A stretch of 40,749 nucleotides of DNA from Solirubrobacterales bacterium (GTDB taxonomy: Bacteria; Actinomycetota; Thermoleophilia; Solirubrobacterales; Solirubrobacteraceae): NCBI GenBank assembly GCA_019240015.1, contig JAFAZB010000078.1, positions 1 to 40,749 of the forward strand. Reading direction: 5' to 3'. Positions 29,554 to 38,940 of the stretch are shown here, in pieces. The position numbers and the translations under genes are program-made. The notes beneath the pieces were generated by a model. It saw only the letters and a program-made list of their open reading frames with translations. It made no database searches and was not told the origin of the DNA. Each line of letters starts with the position of its first letter. Positions within the stretch are counted from its first letter, which is position 1.

Positions 29554-30314
29554 GCGCGCGCCTCGGGGATCAACCCGATCGCCGCCAGTCGACGACGATG
29601 CTGGGCCAGCACGCGCGATCGAATCTCCGCCGAGACGGCTGGACCCCAGGCACCGATTGCGGCCTGCCCTTCCTCGAGCAGCGTGAGGACCGATGCGGAC
29701 CCTGGATCGCGGGCGAGCATGCACCGCAGGCCGAATCCGACGTGCCAGCGCTCGTCCCGCTCGACCAGCTCGACGCCGCGCCGCACGCCGGGCAAAGCGC
29801 CATCGCCGAGCTCCGCGAGCAACGCGTGCTGGCCGGCGCTCAGCACCACGCCCTCGAGGATCAGGTGGTACAGCGCAACCGCATCTACGAGCTCAGCGCG
29901 TCCGCCCGACAACGCGGACGCTGTCTCCGGCAATCGGCGCTCGAACAGGTCGAGCAGCGGAGGGGGCACCAGCGCACGTACGAACCTGCGTCGGGAGCCG
30001 GGGTCTCCCGGTGGCGCCCCGAGCATGAGCGCGGCGATCCGGTCGAACAACCGGTAGTGCCGGCGCTCGTCGGCCCGCTGTGCAGCGAACACCGCCGCCA
30101 TGGCCGGGTCCTTCGCGGCAGGCTCAAACGGCGCCAGCTCGTCGGCGACGCGGGATTCAGCGATGCAAAAGCCCGCGAGCAACACGGTCAGCCGACTGCG
30201 GCGCGCAGGATCGAGCGCGGACCACGATTCAGCGTCGGCGGTGAGGTCGAGCGTATCGGCGTCCCAACGCAGTCGCGCGGCGAGCGCGGCGAAGTAACGC
30301 GGTCCGGCGATCAT
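29526..30314 (-). CDS. Ribonucleotide-reductase R2-like/ferritin-like di-iron protein
   Basis: AESRVADEL, ADERRHYRLFDR (ExxH), YHLILEGVVLS, ERDERWHVGFG (ExxH). Confidence 0.72.
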   Translation of the reverse strand: MIAGPRYFAALAARLRWDADTLDLTADAESWSALDPARRSRLTVLLAGFCIAESRVADELAPFEPAAKDPAMAAVFAAQRADERRHYRLFDRIAALMLGAPPGDPGSRRRFVRALVPPPLLDLFERRLPETASALSGGRAELVDAVALYHLILEGVVLSAGQHALLAELGDGALPGVRRGVELVERDERWHVGFGLRCMLARDPGSASVLTLLEEGQAAIGAWGPAVSAEIRSRVLAQHRRRLAAIGLIPEARAHATVGRSG

Positions 30315-30497
30315 CTACAGGGAGGCTTCGTCCTGCTGGGAGAAGTCGTCCTTGTTCGCGCCGCAGACCGGGCACGTCCAGTCATCGGGAATGTCCTCGA
30401 ACTTCATTCCCGCCTTGACGTCCCCGTCGGGGTCGCCCTCGGCAGGGTCATAGACATAGCCGCACAGCTCGCAGATCCACAGCTGTGTCTCCGCCAC
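30315..30497 (-). CDS. Rubredoxin
   Basis: [46 protein letters not shown]; stop abuts ATG of the R2-like gene. Confidence 0.95.
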   Translation of the reverse strand: MAETQLWICELCGYVYDPAEGDPDGDVKAGMKFEDIPDDWTCPVCGANKDDFSQQDEASL

Positions 30498-30610
30498 CGG
30501 GCGGAGCGTATCAAAGGAATACCAAGCTGGTGGCGTTAGCCCGACGGCCACATGTGACACAATCGTGGCGATAGGCACGCAAACGTCAAATGTAAGGGAG
30601 AACAGCGAGG

Positions 30611-31546
30611 ATGACCGAGGAAGAACTGCTCGAGCGGATCAAGGCGGGAAAGTTGATCGAGGGGCCCGAATACGCAACCGAGAAGTACGTCGAGGGCCTG
30701 AAGCGCACGCTGGTCGTCTCCGGCGATACGGAGCTGATCTCGGCGCCCGCTTACATGCGGGCCGCGCGCAACGCGCCCAAGATCAACTCCTACATATCGG
30801 TAGCTGGGATCGCCCAGGACGAGCTCGGACACGCCCACATCGCGTACCGGCTCCTTCGAGACCTCGGAGTCGACATCGAGGAGCTCGTCTATGAACGGGA
30901 TCCGAAGGACTTCCGGCATCCGTATGCGTTCGACGTCCCGCTCGATACGTGGGCGGAGATGGTCGTCGCCAATGGCTTCTACGACCGGGCCGGGTTCTGC
31001 CTGCTCGACGACATCTTCCAAAACTCGAGCTACGGGCCATGGAAGCGCGCGCTCGTCAAGGTCGAGCGCGAGGAGAACTTCCACCTGCGCCACGGCGAGC
31101 GCTGGATGTCCACGATGGCCGCCGATCCGGAGCAGAAGCAGGAGCTACAGGCGGCCGTCGACTGGATGTTCATGATGACGCTCGAGTGGTTCGGTCTGCC
31201 CGACTCGATGAAGCGTCACGGTGAGCAGATCTCCTACGGTATGAAAGGCTCGACCAACGACGAGCTGCGACAGACCTGGCTGTCCACCGCGGTGCCACTA
31301 TGCGAGCAACACGGGATCGACGTGCCCGCCCACTACGACGAGGAGTCTGAGACCTGGGTGATCGATGCGCCCTTCCCTTGCGAGTTCGACGAGCAAGAGA
31401 AGCGCTGGGACTTCGATGGCGGTGAGATCTCCTGGGATCAGGTGATGGAGCGGTGGAAGCGCCGTGGCCCGGCCAACGAAGAGCTGGTCGAGCAGATCCA
31501 GCGGGGCTACAAGCAGCTCGCCCAATCTCTGGAGGTGGCCGCGTGA
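30611..31546 (+). CDS. Phenylacetyl-CoA epoxidase-like catalytic subunit (PaaA family)
   Basis: [20 protein letters not shown] and [15 protein letters not shown] di-iron ligands; cluster context. Confidence 0.85.
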   Translation: MTEEELLERIKAGKLIEGPEYATEKYVEGLKRTLVVSGDTELISAPAYMRAARNAPKINSYISVAGIAQDELGHAHIAYRLLRDLGVDIEELVYERDPKDFRHPYAFDVPLDTWAEMVVANGFYDRAGFCLLDDIFQNSSYGPWKRALVKVEREENFHLRHGERWMSTMAADPEQKQELQAAVDWMFMMTLEWFGLPDSMKRHGEQISYGMKGSTNDELRQTWLSTAVPLCEQHGIDVPAHYDEESETWVIDAPFPCEFDEQEKRWDFDGGEISWDQVMERWKRRGPANEELVEQIQRGYKQLAQSLEVAA

Positions 31547-31851
31547 GCGCATCTGTGGAGGCGCTCGAGGCAGCGCTGCGCAACGTGCACGATCCCGAGT
31601 ATCCCGTGTCGGTGATCGACATGGGGTTGATCCGCGGCCTCGTGGTGCAAGGCGAGACGGCTCGGGTGCGGATCACCTACACGTCGATGGGATGTCCCTG
31701 CAAGGAGATGATCGTGGACGACGTCCGTGACGCTCTGCTGCGGGTCGAGGGCATCGAAACCGTCGAGGTCGAAGAAGTGTTCGAGCCTTGGACCCACCGC
31801 AATCTCAGTCGCCGCGCGCGACGGACGATGAACGAGCTGGGGGTGACGTGA
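31543..31851 (+). CDS. PaaD-like N-terminal (MIP18/DUF59) domain, standalone
   Basis: VHDPEYPVSVIDMGLIRGL...VRITYTSMGCPCKEMIVDDVRDAL. Confidence 0.85.
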   Translation: MSASVEALEAALRNVHDPEYPVSVIDMGLIRGLVVQGETARVRITYTSMGCPCKEMIVDDVRDALLRVEGIETVEVEEVFEPWTHRNLSRRARRTMNELGVT

Positions 31852-32054
31852 TGAAGGCCGAGCGCGAGCAGGAGTACTACGACGTGTTTGCCCGTCGTAA
31901 GGCCGACGAGCCGCTTGAACACGTCGGCACGGTGGGGGCCAGCGAACCCTCAGACGCCGAGGTGTTCGCATTCAAGCTCTACGACCAGTGGAAGTGGACA
32001 GAGCTGTTCGTGGCCCGCCAGGCCGAGATCACCGAGGTGATACGCACGCCATGA
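31851..32054 (+). CDS. PaaB-like small subunit, copy 1
   Basis: YYDVFARRKADEPLEHVGTVGASEPSDAEVFAFKLYDQ. Confidence 0.75.
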   Translation: MKAEREQEYYDVFARRKADEPLEHVGTVGASEPSDAEVFAFKLYDQWKWTELFVARQAEITEVIRTP

Positions 32055-32272
32055 GGTACTTCGTCTTCGCCCGCCAGGAGTACGACAAGCCGGTCGCCCG
32101 ACAAGGTGTGATCGCCGCCGATGATGCGGATGCAGCCGGCGCGAAGGCGCGCGAGCGCTTCGAGGACTGGCTCGAGGTCCGTCTCGTCCCCGAGGAGAGC
32201 GTCCAGTGGATCGTCGGTCCGCTGCCTGCCGAAGAGCTGCCCGAGTCCGAACGTGAGGAGGTGACGGCATGA
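32051..32272 (+). CDS. PaaB-like small subunit, copy 2
   Basis: MRYFVFARQEYDKPVARQGVIAADDADAAGAKARERFEDW. Confidence 0.65.
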   Translation: MRYFVFARQEYDKPVARQGVIAADDADAAGAKARERFEDWLEVRLVPEESVQWIVGPLPAEELPESEREEVTA

Positions 32273-33033
32273 GCTCGTCCGAGTCAGAGCTCGACCGGGT
32301 CGTACCGGAAGAGTGGTCGGTCACCGACGACGACGAGGCGCTGGCGGCGCTGGTCAACATGATCGTCGTGCTGGCCGACAACAAGTTCTTCCTCGGCCGG
32401 CGCTTCTCGGAGTGGCTCTCCGGCGGCCCCTCGCTCGAGAGCGCCGTCGCGCTGGCTGCGATCGCGCAGGAGGAGCTCGGTCATGCGCGCGCGCTGTATC
32501 CGTTGCTCGAGGAGATGCCGGTAGTCGACGTCCCCGGCTCCTTGCAGCGCGGGGCCGAGCGCGAGCGCAAGTACTGCATGACCGCGCTGAGCGAGCCCTG
32601 GGAATGGTGGGCGGATGTCGTCGCCGCGCTGATCCTGGTCGACCCGGCGATGACCGTTCTGTTCAGGGCGCTCGAGGAGTCACGCTACGACGACCTCCGT
32701 CAGCGTGCCGCGCGGGTGCCATCGGAGGAGCTCTTTCATCGCAAGTACGCCGACGGCCGGGTGCGAGATCTCGCGCGCACCGACCAGGGACGCGAGACGC
32801 TGCAACGCAGAATCGACGTGATGTTGCCCGAGGTGCTGATGTGGTTCGGGCCCTCAGACGAGCCAGGCGTGGCGGCGTTGAAGAGCCAGGGGCTGGTCAA
32901 GCTCGACAACAACGAGCTGCGCGAAGCATTCAGGAGCGACGTGTTTCCGATCCTCGAGGAGAACGGCTTGCGGGTCGGGGTCGACGACTTCGCCTGGGAC
33001 CGATGGAACAGCCTTCAGCGACGACTCGGGTGA
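32269..33033 (+). CDS. PaaC-like subunit of ring epoxidase
   Basis: LADNKFFLGRRFSEWLSGGPSLESAVALAAIAQEELGHARAL; cluster position. Confidence 0.8.
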   Translation: MSSSESELDRVVPEEWSVTDDDEALAALVNMIVVLADNKFFLGRRFSEWLSGGPSLESAVALAAIAQEELGHARALYPLLEEMPVVDVPGSLQRGAERERKYCMTALSEPWEWWADVVAALILVDPAMTVLFRALEESRYDDLRQRAARVPSEELFHRKYADGRVRDLARTDQGRETLQRRIDVMLPEVLMWFGPSDEPGVAALKSQGLVKLDNNELREAFRSDVFPILEENGLRVGVDDFAWDRWNSLQRRLG

Positions 33034-33176
33034 ACCACGACGACGGCCGAGCCTGCCCGTGGTGCGGGTCGCTGGAGACCGAGCAGATCGGGGACTGGGG
33101 CCCGCAGCTGCTCACCGAGCAGTGGATCTGTCGAGCCTGTCATACGCCGTTCGAGCGGATCCGCAGAGACCCGTGA
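33030..33176 (+). CDS. Standalone zinc ribbon equivalent to PaaD C-terminal domain (48 aa)
   Basis: (M)NHDDGRACPWCGSLETEQIGDWGPQLLTEQWICRACHTPFERIRRDP*; CxxC...CxxC; GTG overlaps paaC-like stop and TGA overlaps next GTG; absent from supplied ORF track. Confidence 0.8.
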   Translation: MNHDDGRACPWCGSLETEQIGDWGPQLLTEQWICRACHTPFERIRRDP

Positions 33177-33946
33177 GCGACGATCCGCTTCGTCGCGAGC
33201 TTGACGAGACGGGCGTCCTGCTGTTGAGCCTGGCCCGGCCGGAGGCTCGCAACGCGCTCGACGACGAGCTGACGCGCGCACTCGGCGAGGCGCTCGAGGA
33301 GGCGGCCGGCGATCCGCAAACGCGGGCGATCATCCTCACCGGCGCAGGTGAGTCGTTCTGCGCCGGGGGAGATCTGGCTCGCTTCGAGCGGGAGTGGACG
33401 CCGAGCGCATTCCGCCTCTATTCGCACCAACTCACGGCGCTGATCGCGAGCATCGAAGAGCTGGAGAAGCCGGTGATCGCTGCCATCAACGGGGCCGTCA
33501 CCGGCGCAGGCACGCAGCTGGCCCTCGCCTGTGACGTCAGGTTGGCCGCGCCGAGCGTACGAATCGTCTTCCGTGAAGGGCGGCTCGGGATCATCCCGAG
33601 CCACGGCGGCGTGACCCGGCTGGTGAAGCTGATCGGCCTCGCGCGCGCGCGCGACGTGCTGCTCGGCGGCGAGGAGCTCGACGCAGCCGGGGCCGAGCGC
33701 GTGGGGCTGCTCACGGCGGTGGTGCCCGACGGGGACGTGGTGCGGGCGGCGCGGGAACGAGCCAGTCTCGCGCTGAGTCGCTCAGCCGAAGCCTATGCCG
33801 CGGCCAAGCGGCTGCTGGCGGTCGCGGCCGACGCCTCCTTACAAGCGGGGCTCGCCGCCGAAGCGCTCACGCAGACCTCGCTGATCGCCACGACCGAGCA
33901 TCGCGAGGCGGTGACCCGGGCCAGGGCCCGGCGGAGCCGGGGCTGA
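33173..33946 (+). CDS. Enoyl-CoA hydratase/isomerase
   Basis: ESFCAGGDLARFE, INGAVTGAGTQLALACDVRLAAPS, LGIIPSHGGVTRLVKLIG. Confidence 0.92.
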   Translation: MSDDPLRRELDETGVLLLSLARPEARNALDDELTRALGEALEEAAGDPQTRAIILTGAGESFCAGGDLARFEREWTPSAFRLYSHQLTALIASIEELEKPVIAAINGAVTGAGTQLALACDVRLAAPSVRIVFREGRLGIIPSHGGVTRLVKLIGLARARDVLLGGEELDAAGAERVGLLTAVVPDGDVVRAARERASLALSRSAEAYAAAKRLLAVAADASLQAGLAAEALTQTSLIATTEHREAVTRARARRSRG

Positions 33947-33947
33947 G

Positions 33948-34478
33948 ATGGCCATCCTGGTCGAGCTCGACGGTCGCCGGCCGAGCGTCGCGGCCGCCGC
34001 CTGGTTGGCGCCCACCGCTACGCTGATCGGCGAGGTCGAGGTCGCCGAGGGCGCCAGCGTTTGGTTTGGCACCGTGCTGCGGGGAGATTTCGAAAGCATC
34101 CGCGTCGGGCGCGGAGCGTGTGTCCAGGACAACGCGGTCGTGCACTGCGCCGCGGGTCTGCCGACGCTGGTGGGGGAGAACGTCACCGTCGGACACATGG
34201 CGATGCTCGAGGGCTGTGTGATCGAGGACGGTGCCTTGGTGGGGATGGGCGCGATCGTGCTCCAGCGCGCTCGCGTCGGGCGGGGCGCGATGGTCGCGGC
34301 GGGCTCCGTCGTAGCCGAGGGCGCCGAGATTCCGGCGGGAACCCTCGCGGCCGGCGCGCCCGCCAAGGTCAAGAAGGAGCTGGCCGGCTCCTCCGCGGGA
34401 TGGGTGCAGAGCGCGGCGCGCGAGTATCAAGCACTGGTGGAGCGCTACCGGACCGGCGCGCGCCGCGTGGAGCCATGA
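33948..34478 (+). CDS. Gamma-carbonic anhydrase-like/PaaY-like hexapeptide-repeat protein
   Basis: ASVWFGTVLRGDFESIRVGRGACVQDNAVVH, VTVGHMAMLEGC, GMGAIV left-handed beta-helix repeats. Confidence 0.88.
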   Translation: MAILVELDGRRPSVAAAAWLAPTATLIGEVEVAEGASVWFGTVLRGDFESIRVGRGACVQDNAVVHCAAGLPTLVGENVTVGHMAMLEGCVIEDGALVGMGAIVLQRARVGRGAMVAAGSVVAEGAEIPAGTLAAGAPAKVKKELAGSSAGWVQSAAREYQALVERYRTGARRVEP

Positions 34479-35218
34479 TCAGCCACGAACTGCGTGATCG
34501 CCGCCAAGGTCGCCTCGGCTGCCTGCACGTGCGGCGCGTGGCGACACGCCAGCACGACTCGCTCGACCGGGCCCTGAACGCGGCGGGCCACCGAATCGAT
34601 CTGGGCAAGGCTGCCGTACGGGTCATCGTCCCCCTGGATCAACAGCACGGGGACGTCGATCGCCGACGACATTTCCTCGATGTTCCAGGACGGGAAGTCG
34701 GGATCGAGCCACACGTCGTTCCAGCCATAGAAGGCCGCGTCGACGTCGCGGTGGTGGGCGGCCATTCGCTCGCGTCGTCTGCCTTCCTCGTAGAGCGCCT
34801 TGGCGCGTCTGATCTCGGCGATCGTCTTCTCCTCCACGAACACATGCGGCGCGATGCAGACCAGCGCGGTGACCGGGTGCTCGGCGGCATAGATCAGCGC
34901 GATCGAGGCGCCATCGCTGTGGCCGATCAGTACCGGATCCTCGACGCCCCATGCGTCGAGCAAGGGCGGGAGGAGCTCGCGTGCCTCCTCGTGCATGAAC
35001 GACGGCGTGCGAGGTCTCGGGGGAGGGTCCGAGTCACCGTGCCCGAAGCGGGAGTAGACGAGTACCCGACGGCCGGTGCCCGACGCGAGCAAGGCGGGAA
35101 ACTCCTGCCACAGACCGACCGAGCCGAGCCCTTCGTGGAGCAAGACCAGCGCCGGCTGCGATCGGTCGCCCGCGATCTCCTCGTATTCGATGCGCAGCCC
35201 GTGGAGTTCGGTCAGCAC
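34445..35218 (-). CDS. Alpha/beta hydrolase
   Basis: LVLLHEGLGSVGLW, LIGHSDGASIALIYAAEHP nucleophile elbow. Confidence 0.88.
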   Translation of the reverse strand: MLTELHGLRIEYEEIAGDRSQPALVLLHEGLGSVGLWQEFPALLASGTGRRVLVYSRFGHGDSDPPPRPRTPSFMHEEARELLPPLLDAWGVEDPVLIGHSDGASIALIYAAEHPVTALVCIAPHVFVEEKTIAEIRRAKALYEEGRRRERMAAHHRDVDAAFYGWNDVWLDPDFPSWNIEEMSSAIDVPVLLIQGDDDPYGSLAQIDSVARRVQGPVERVVLACRHAPHVQAAEATLAAITQFVADHGSTRRAPVR

Positions 35219-35286
35219 GAGCTAGCACCTACCCTTAGGCATCAGTTGCAAATCGATACCGTCACCCAAGCAGCAGGGAGGAACCC

Positions 35287-36753
35287 GTGAGCGCAACCGA
35301 GACCGTGGTCGAATTAGGCCCCTTCATCGCAGGCAATGCAGAGCCGCTCGGGGAGTCCAACCAGGAGATCCATGACCCGGCCACGCAGCAGGTGGTCGGC
35401 CGCGTCGGGGTCTGCGGCGGCGAGGACGTGCAGCGCGCGGTGAGCGCCGCGCACGACGCGTTCATCGAGTGGTCGGCACGGGGAGTCGCCGAGCGTGGCG
35501 AGATCGTGGCCCATGGGGCGAGGGCGATCCGGGCCGCCGTGGATGAGCTCGCGCCATTGCTGACCGGAGAGCAGGGCAAGCCGCTGCGTGAGGCGCGGAT
35601 CGAGCTGAACAAGGCGGCCGAGACGCTCGAGCACTACGCGGGTTTGGCCAAGGAGCTACGAGGGATCTTCGTCCTCGGTCTGGATCCCGGCGTCAGCGGT
35701 CAGGTCCTGCGCCGCCCGCTCGGAGTTGTGGCTGCGATCGTCCCGTGGAATTTCCCCACCACGCTGCTGTCCAACAAGCTGGGGCCCGCCTTGGTGGCCG
35801 GAAACACGGTGGTCGCAAAGCCCGCGGACACGACGCCGCTGACCACGCTGCGGCTGGCGGCGATCATGCACGAGGCCGGTCTCCCCGCAGGTGTGTTCAA
35901 CGTCCTGCCCGGCCGCGGGTCTGAGATCGGCGAGTTGCTTGTGACGCACCCGCTGGTGCGCAAGGTCGCATTCACCGGCTCGACGCCAACCGGCCAACGG
36001 ATCATGGCGGCGGCCGCCGAGGGGATGAAACGGCTCACGCTCGAACTGGGTGGCTCTGACCCGATGATCATCCTCGGCGATGCCGACCCCGCCAAGGCGG
36101 CGAGCGCCGCGTCGATGGGGCGCTTCTTCAACTGCGGCCAGGCCTGCCTCGCGGTCAAGCGTCTGTACGTGGACGAATCGGTGGCGGACGAGGTCGTCGC
36201 GGCGATCGTCGAGAAGGCTCGCCGGCTCACCGTCGGTCACGGAACCGAGAAAGGCGTGCAGCTGGGGCCGCTGCACAGCGAGCGCCAGCGCGACTCCCTA
36301 GAGGATCAGCTCCGGCGCACGCTCGAGCAGGGGGGCGAGGTGCTGACCGGCGGAGGGCGCCCCGACGGTGCGGAGTTCAGCGACGGCTGGTTCCACGAGC
36401 CAACGATCGTGCTGGAGCCGCCGCACGACTCGCCGATGTCGACCGAGGAAGTGTTCGGGCCCGCGCTGCCGATCTGGCGCGTGCGCGACCTCGATCAGGC
36501 GATCGAGTACGCCAACGCCTCGCCGTTCGGCCTCGGATCCTCCGTCTGGACGTCAGACCTCGATGCGGCGACGGAGGCTGCCGAGCGCCTGGAGTGCGGG
36601 TACACGTGGATCAACTCACCGACCAAGGTCTATGACGAGCTTCCGTTTGGTGGCATCAAGGCCAGCGGATTCGGCAAGGAGCACGGCTCCGAGGCATTCG
36701 ACTACTACACCGATCAGAAGGCGGTGGTCGTGCGCCGGCGCGAACGCAAGTAG
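35287..36753 (+). CDS. Aldehyde dehydrogenase family protein
   Basis: LTLELGGSDPMIIL, FNCGQACLAVKR; GGAGGAACCC RBS. Confidence 0.92.
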   Translation: MSATETVVELGPFIAGNAEPLGESNQEIHDPATQQVVGRVGVCGGEDVQRAVSAAHDAFIEWSARGVAERGEIVAHGARAIRAAVDELAPLLTGEQGKPLREARIELNKAAETLEHYAGLAKELRGIFVLGLDPGVSGQVLRRPLGVVAAIVPWNFPTTLLSNKLGPALVAGNTVVAKPADTTPLTTLRLAAIMHEAGLPAGVFNVLPGRGSEIGELLVTHPLVRKVAFTGSTPTGQRIMAAAAEGMKRLTLELGGSDPMIILGDADPAKAASAASMGRFFNCGQACLAVKRLYVDESVADEVVAAIVEKARRLTVGHGTEKGVQLGPLHSERQRDSLEDQLRRTLEQGGEVLTGGGRPDGAEFSDGWFHEPTIVLEPPHDSPMSTEEVFGPALPIWRVRDLDQAIEYANASPFGLGSSVWTSDLDAATEAAERLECGYTWINSPTKVYDELPFGGIKASGFGKEHGSEAFDYYTDQKAVVVRRRERK

Positions 36754-36855
36754 GCACTGAGCACGCCGGGCTTCGCTCCACTTGCCGGGGTGCCGACATG
36801 TTTTCCGGTGGCATGCCGATACGCTCACGGGAGGTAGTCGTCCGATCCTCCCGCC

Positions 36856-37371
36856 ATGAGTCCTCCGCAACACCCCAGAGACGCCGCAGCGACGCAAGCC
36901 GAGCCTCGTGCGCGGGGCTGGACGATGAAGCACGGAGAGCTCAGTGAGGTCTACTGCTCACTGGCGCGCACATGGTCGGTGATCGGCGAGCGGTGGACGA
37001 TGCTGATCATTCGTGAGGCGTTTCGCGGAACCCGTCGCTTCGACACCTTCCAACAACGCCTCGGGGTTGGGCGCAACGTGCTCTCCAACCGCCTCGGGCG
37101 TCTGACAGCCGAAGGCATCTTTGATCGCGTCCGCTATCAGCAGGCCCCCGACCGCTACGAGTATCGGCTGACCGAGAAGGGAACGGACCTTTACCCGGTG
37201 CTGCTGATGCTGATGCGCTGGGGCGATCGCTACAAGGTGGACGAGCCGCCCGTGCGCCTGTATCACAAGGGCTGCGGAGGGCTCGCCTCTCCCGAGCTGA
37301 GGTGCGCCCACTGTGGCGATCTGGTCGACTTCCACTCGATGCGGGCTGAATACGCGCCCGGAGCGTGGTGA
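36856..37371 (+). CDS. HxlR-family transcriptional regulator with C-terminal Cys-rich extension
   Basis: LARTWSVIGERWTMLIIREAFRGTRRFDTFQQRLGVGRNVLSNRLGRL; CGGLASPELRCAHCGDLVDFH. Confidence 0.9.
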   Translation: MSPPQHPRDAAATQAEPRARGWTMKHGELSEVYCSLARTWSVIGERWTMLIIREAFRGTRRFDTFQQRLGVGRNVLSNRLGRLTAEGIFDRVRYQQAPDRYEYRLTEKGTDLYPVLLMLMRWGDRYKVDEPPVRLYHKGCGGLASPELRCAHCGDLVDFHSMRAEYAPGAW

Positions 37372-37449
37372 TCAGGGCCTCGACCGCAGTGTCGGTCACG
37401 AATTGATATCCTCGCTTCCCCGCCCGGGAGGTTGGCAAGGGAGGGTTCT

Positions 37450-38898
37450 GTGGCCGAGATGTTCATTGCCGGCGAGTTCACCCGGTCCGAACGAGAACGA
37501 ACGACGGTAGCCAGTCCCGCGGGCGGCGAGCCTGTAGACACGGTGCCCGAGGCCACCGCCGAGGACGTGGACGCCGCGGTGCAGGCGGCGGCCAGTGCTT
37601 TCGAGCCCTGGTGGAACACGCGCGCCAGTCGCCGAGGCGAGCTGCTGCACCGCGGGGCTCGTCGGGTGCTGGCTCATCGCGACGAGCTGGCTCGGCTGCT
37701 GACCGCCGAGCACGGCAAGACACTGCGCGAAGCGGGACTCGAGATCCACCGCTTCGTGATCACGCTCGAGCACTACGCGGGACTGGCCCGAGACCTCCGC
37801 GGCAGTCACCTTCCCGACCTCGACCACAACACCTATGGCCTCGTCGTCCGTCGCCCAATGGGCGTGGTGGCCGCGATCGTGGCCTGGAACTTTCCGACCC
37901 TGCTACTCGCCAACAAGATCGCGCCAGCGATCGTCGCCGGCAACACAGTGGTGGCCAAGCCCGCCCCGACCACGCCGCTGACCACGCTGCGGATCGCCGA
38001 GCTGCTGCACGAGGGCGGCTTGCCCGCGCGTGTGCTCAACGTCATATGCGGGGATGCGGAGGCCGGGGAGGCACTGGTCCGCCACCCACTCGTGCGCAAG
38101 GTCGCGTTCACGGGCACGACCGCGACCGGCGAGCGCGTCGCCGCGGCAGCGGCCGCGGGTGCAAAGCGGGTCGCGCTCGAGCTCAGCGGGTCGGACCCGT
38201 TCATCGTCTGCGACGACGCGGATCTCGATGGCGCGGCGAGCGCCGCGAGCGTGGGACGCTTTTTCAACGCCGGCCAATCTTGCCTGGCCGTCAAGCGCGT
38301 GTATTGCACCGCGGCAGCGCTCGATACGTTCCTCGAGCGGCTGCTCGCCCGTGTCCGGAAGCTCAAGGTCGGGCCGCCGACAATGGGAGGAACAGTCCTC
38401 GGTCCGCTTCACACGGAAGCCCTGCGCGACCGCCTCGAGGCGCAACTGGCCGATGGGATCGACTCCGGGGGAGAGGTGCTGATCGGCGGCGGGCGTCCGG
38501 CCGATTCTGAGTTGGAGTCCGGCTGGTACTTCGAGCCCACCGTCATCTCAGAGCCCGGCTCCGAGTCCCGGCTGGCGACCGAGGAGGTGCTGGGACCGGT
38601 GCTTCCGGTCTGGTCGGTGGCCGATCTCGACGAGGCGATCGAACGTGCGAACAAGTCACCGTTCGGGCTCGGATCGTCGATCTGGACGCGTGACCTCGCC
38701 GCCGCGACCCACGCGGCCGGCAGGCTGGAGGCCGGCTACACCTGGATCAACTCTCCTCAACGTCTCTACGACGAACTACCGTTTGGAGGCCTCGGTGCCA
38801 GTGGTTATGGCAAGGAGCACGGTCGCGAAGCGATGGACGAGTACACCGAGTCCAAGTCAGTGGTCGTGCGCCATCGCACACCGCGGTCGGCGGCTTAG
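37450..38898 (+). CDS. Aldehyde dehydrogenase family protein
   Basis: VALELSGSDPFIVCDDADL, FNAGQSCLAVKR. Confidence 0.91.
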   Translation: MAEMFIAGEFTRSERERTTVASPAGGEPVDTVPEATAEDVDAAVQAAASAFEPWWNTRASRRGELLHRGARRVLAHRDELARLLTAEHGKTLREAGLEIHRFVITLEHYAGLARDLRGSHLPDLDHNTYGLVVRRPMGVVAAIVAWNFPTLLLANKIAPAIVAGNTVVAKPAPTTPLTTLRIAELLHEGGLPARVLNVICGDAEAGEALVRHPLVRKVAFTGTTATGERVAAAAAAGAKRVALELSGSDPFIVCDDADLDGAASAASVGRFFNAGQSCLAVKRVYCTAAALDTFLERLLARVRKLKVGPPTMGGTVLGPLHTEALRDRLEAQLADGIDSGGEVLIGGGRPADSELESGWYFEPTVISEPGSESRLATEEVLGPVLPVWSVADLDEAIERANKSPFGLGSSIWTRDLAAATHAAGRLEAGYTWINSPQRLYDELPFGGLGASGYGKEHGREAMDEYTESKSVVVRHRTPRSAA

Positions 38899-38940
38899 CC
38901 GCCCCGCTCCGGTCACGCGCGGTATCCGCCCACCCTCGGC

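Noticed and set aside
33640-33656. Short CG-alternating tract in the crotonase gene
   Set aside because: Explained by Ala-Arg codons (ARARD) in a coding sequence.
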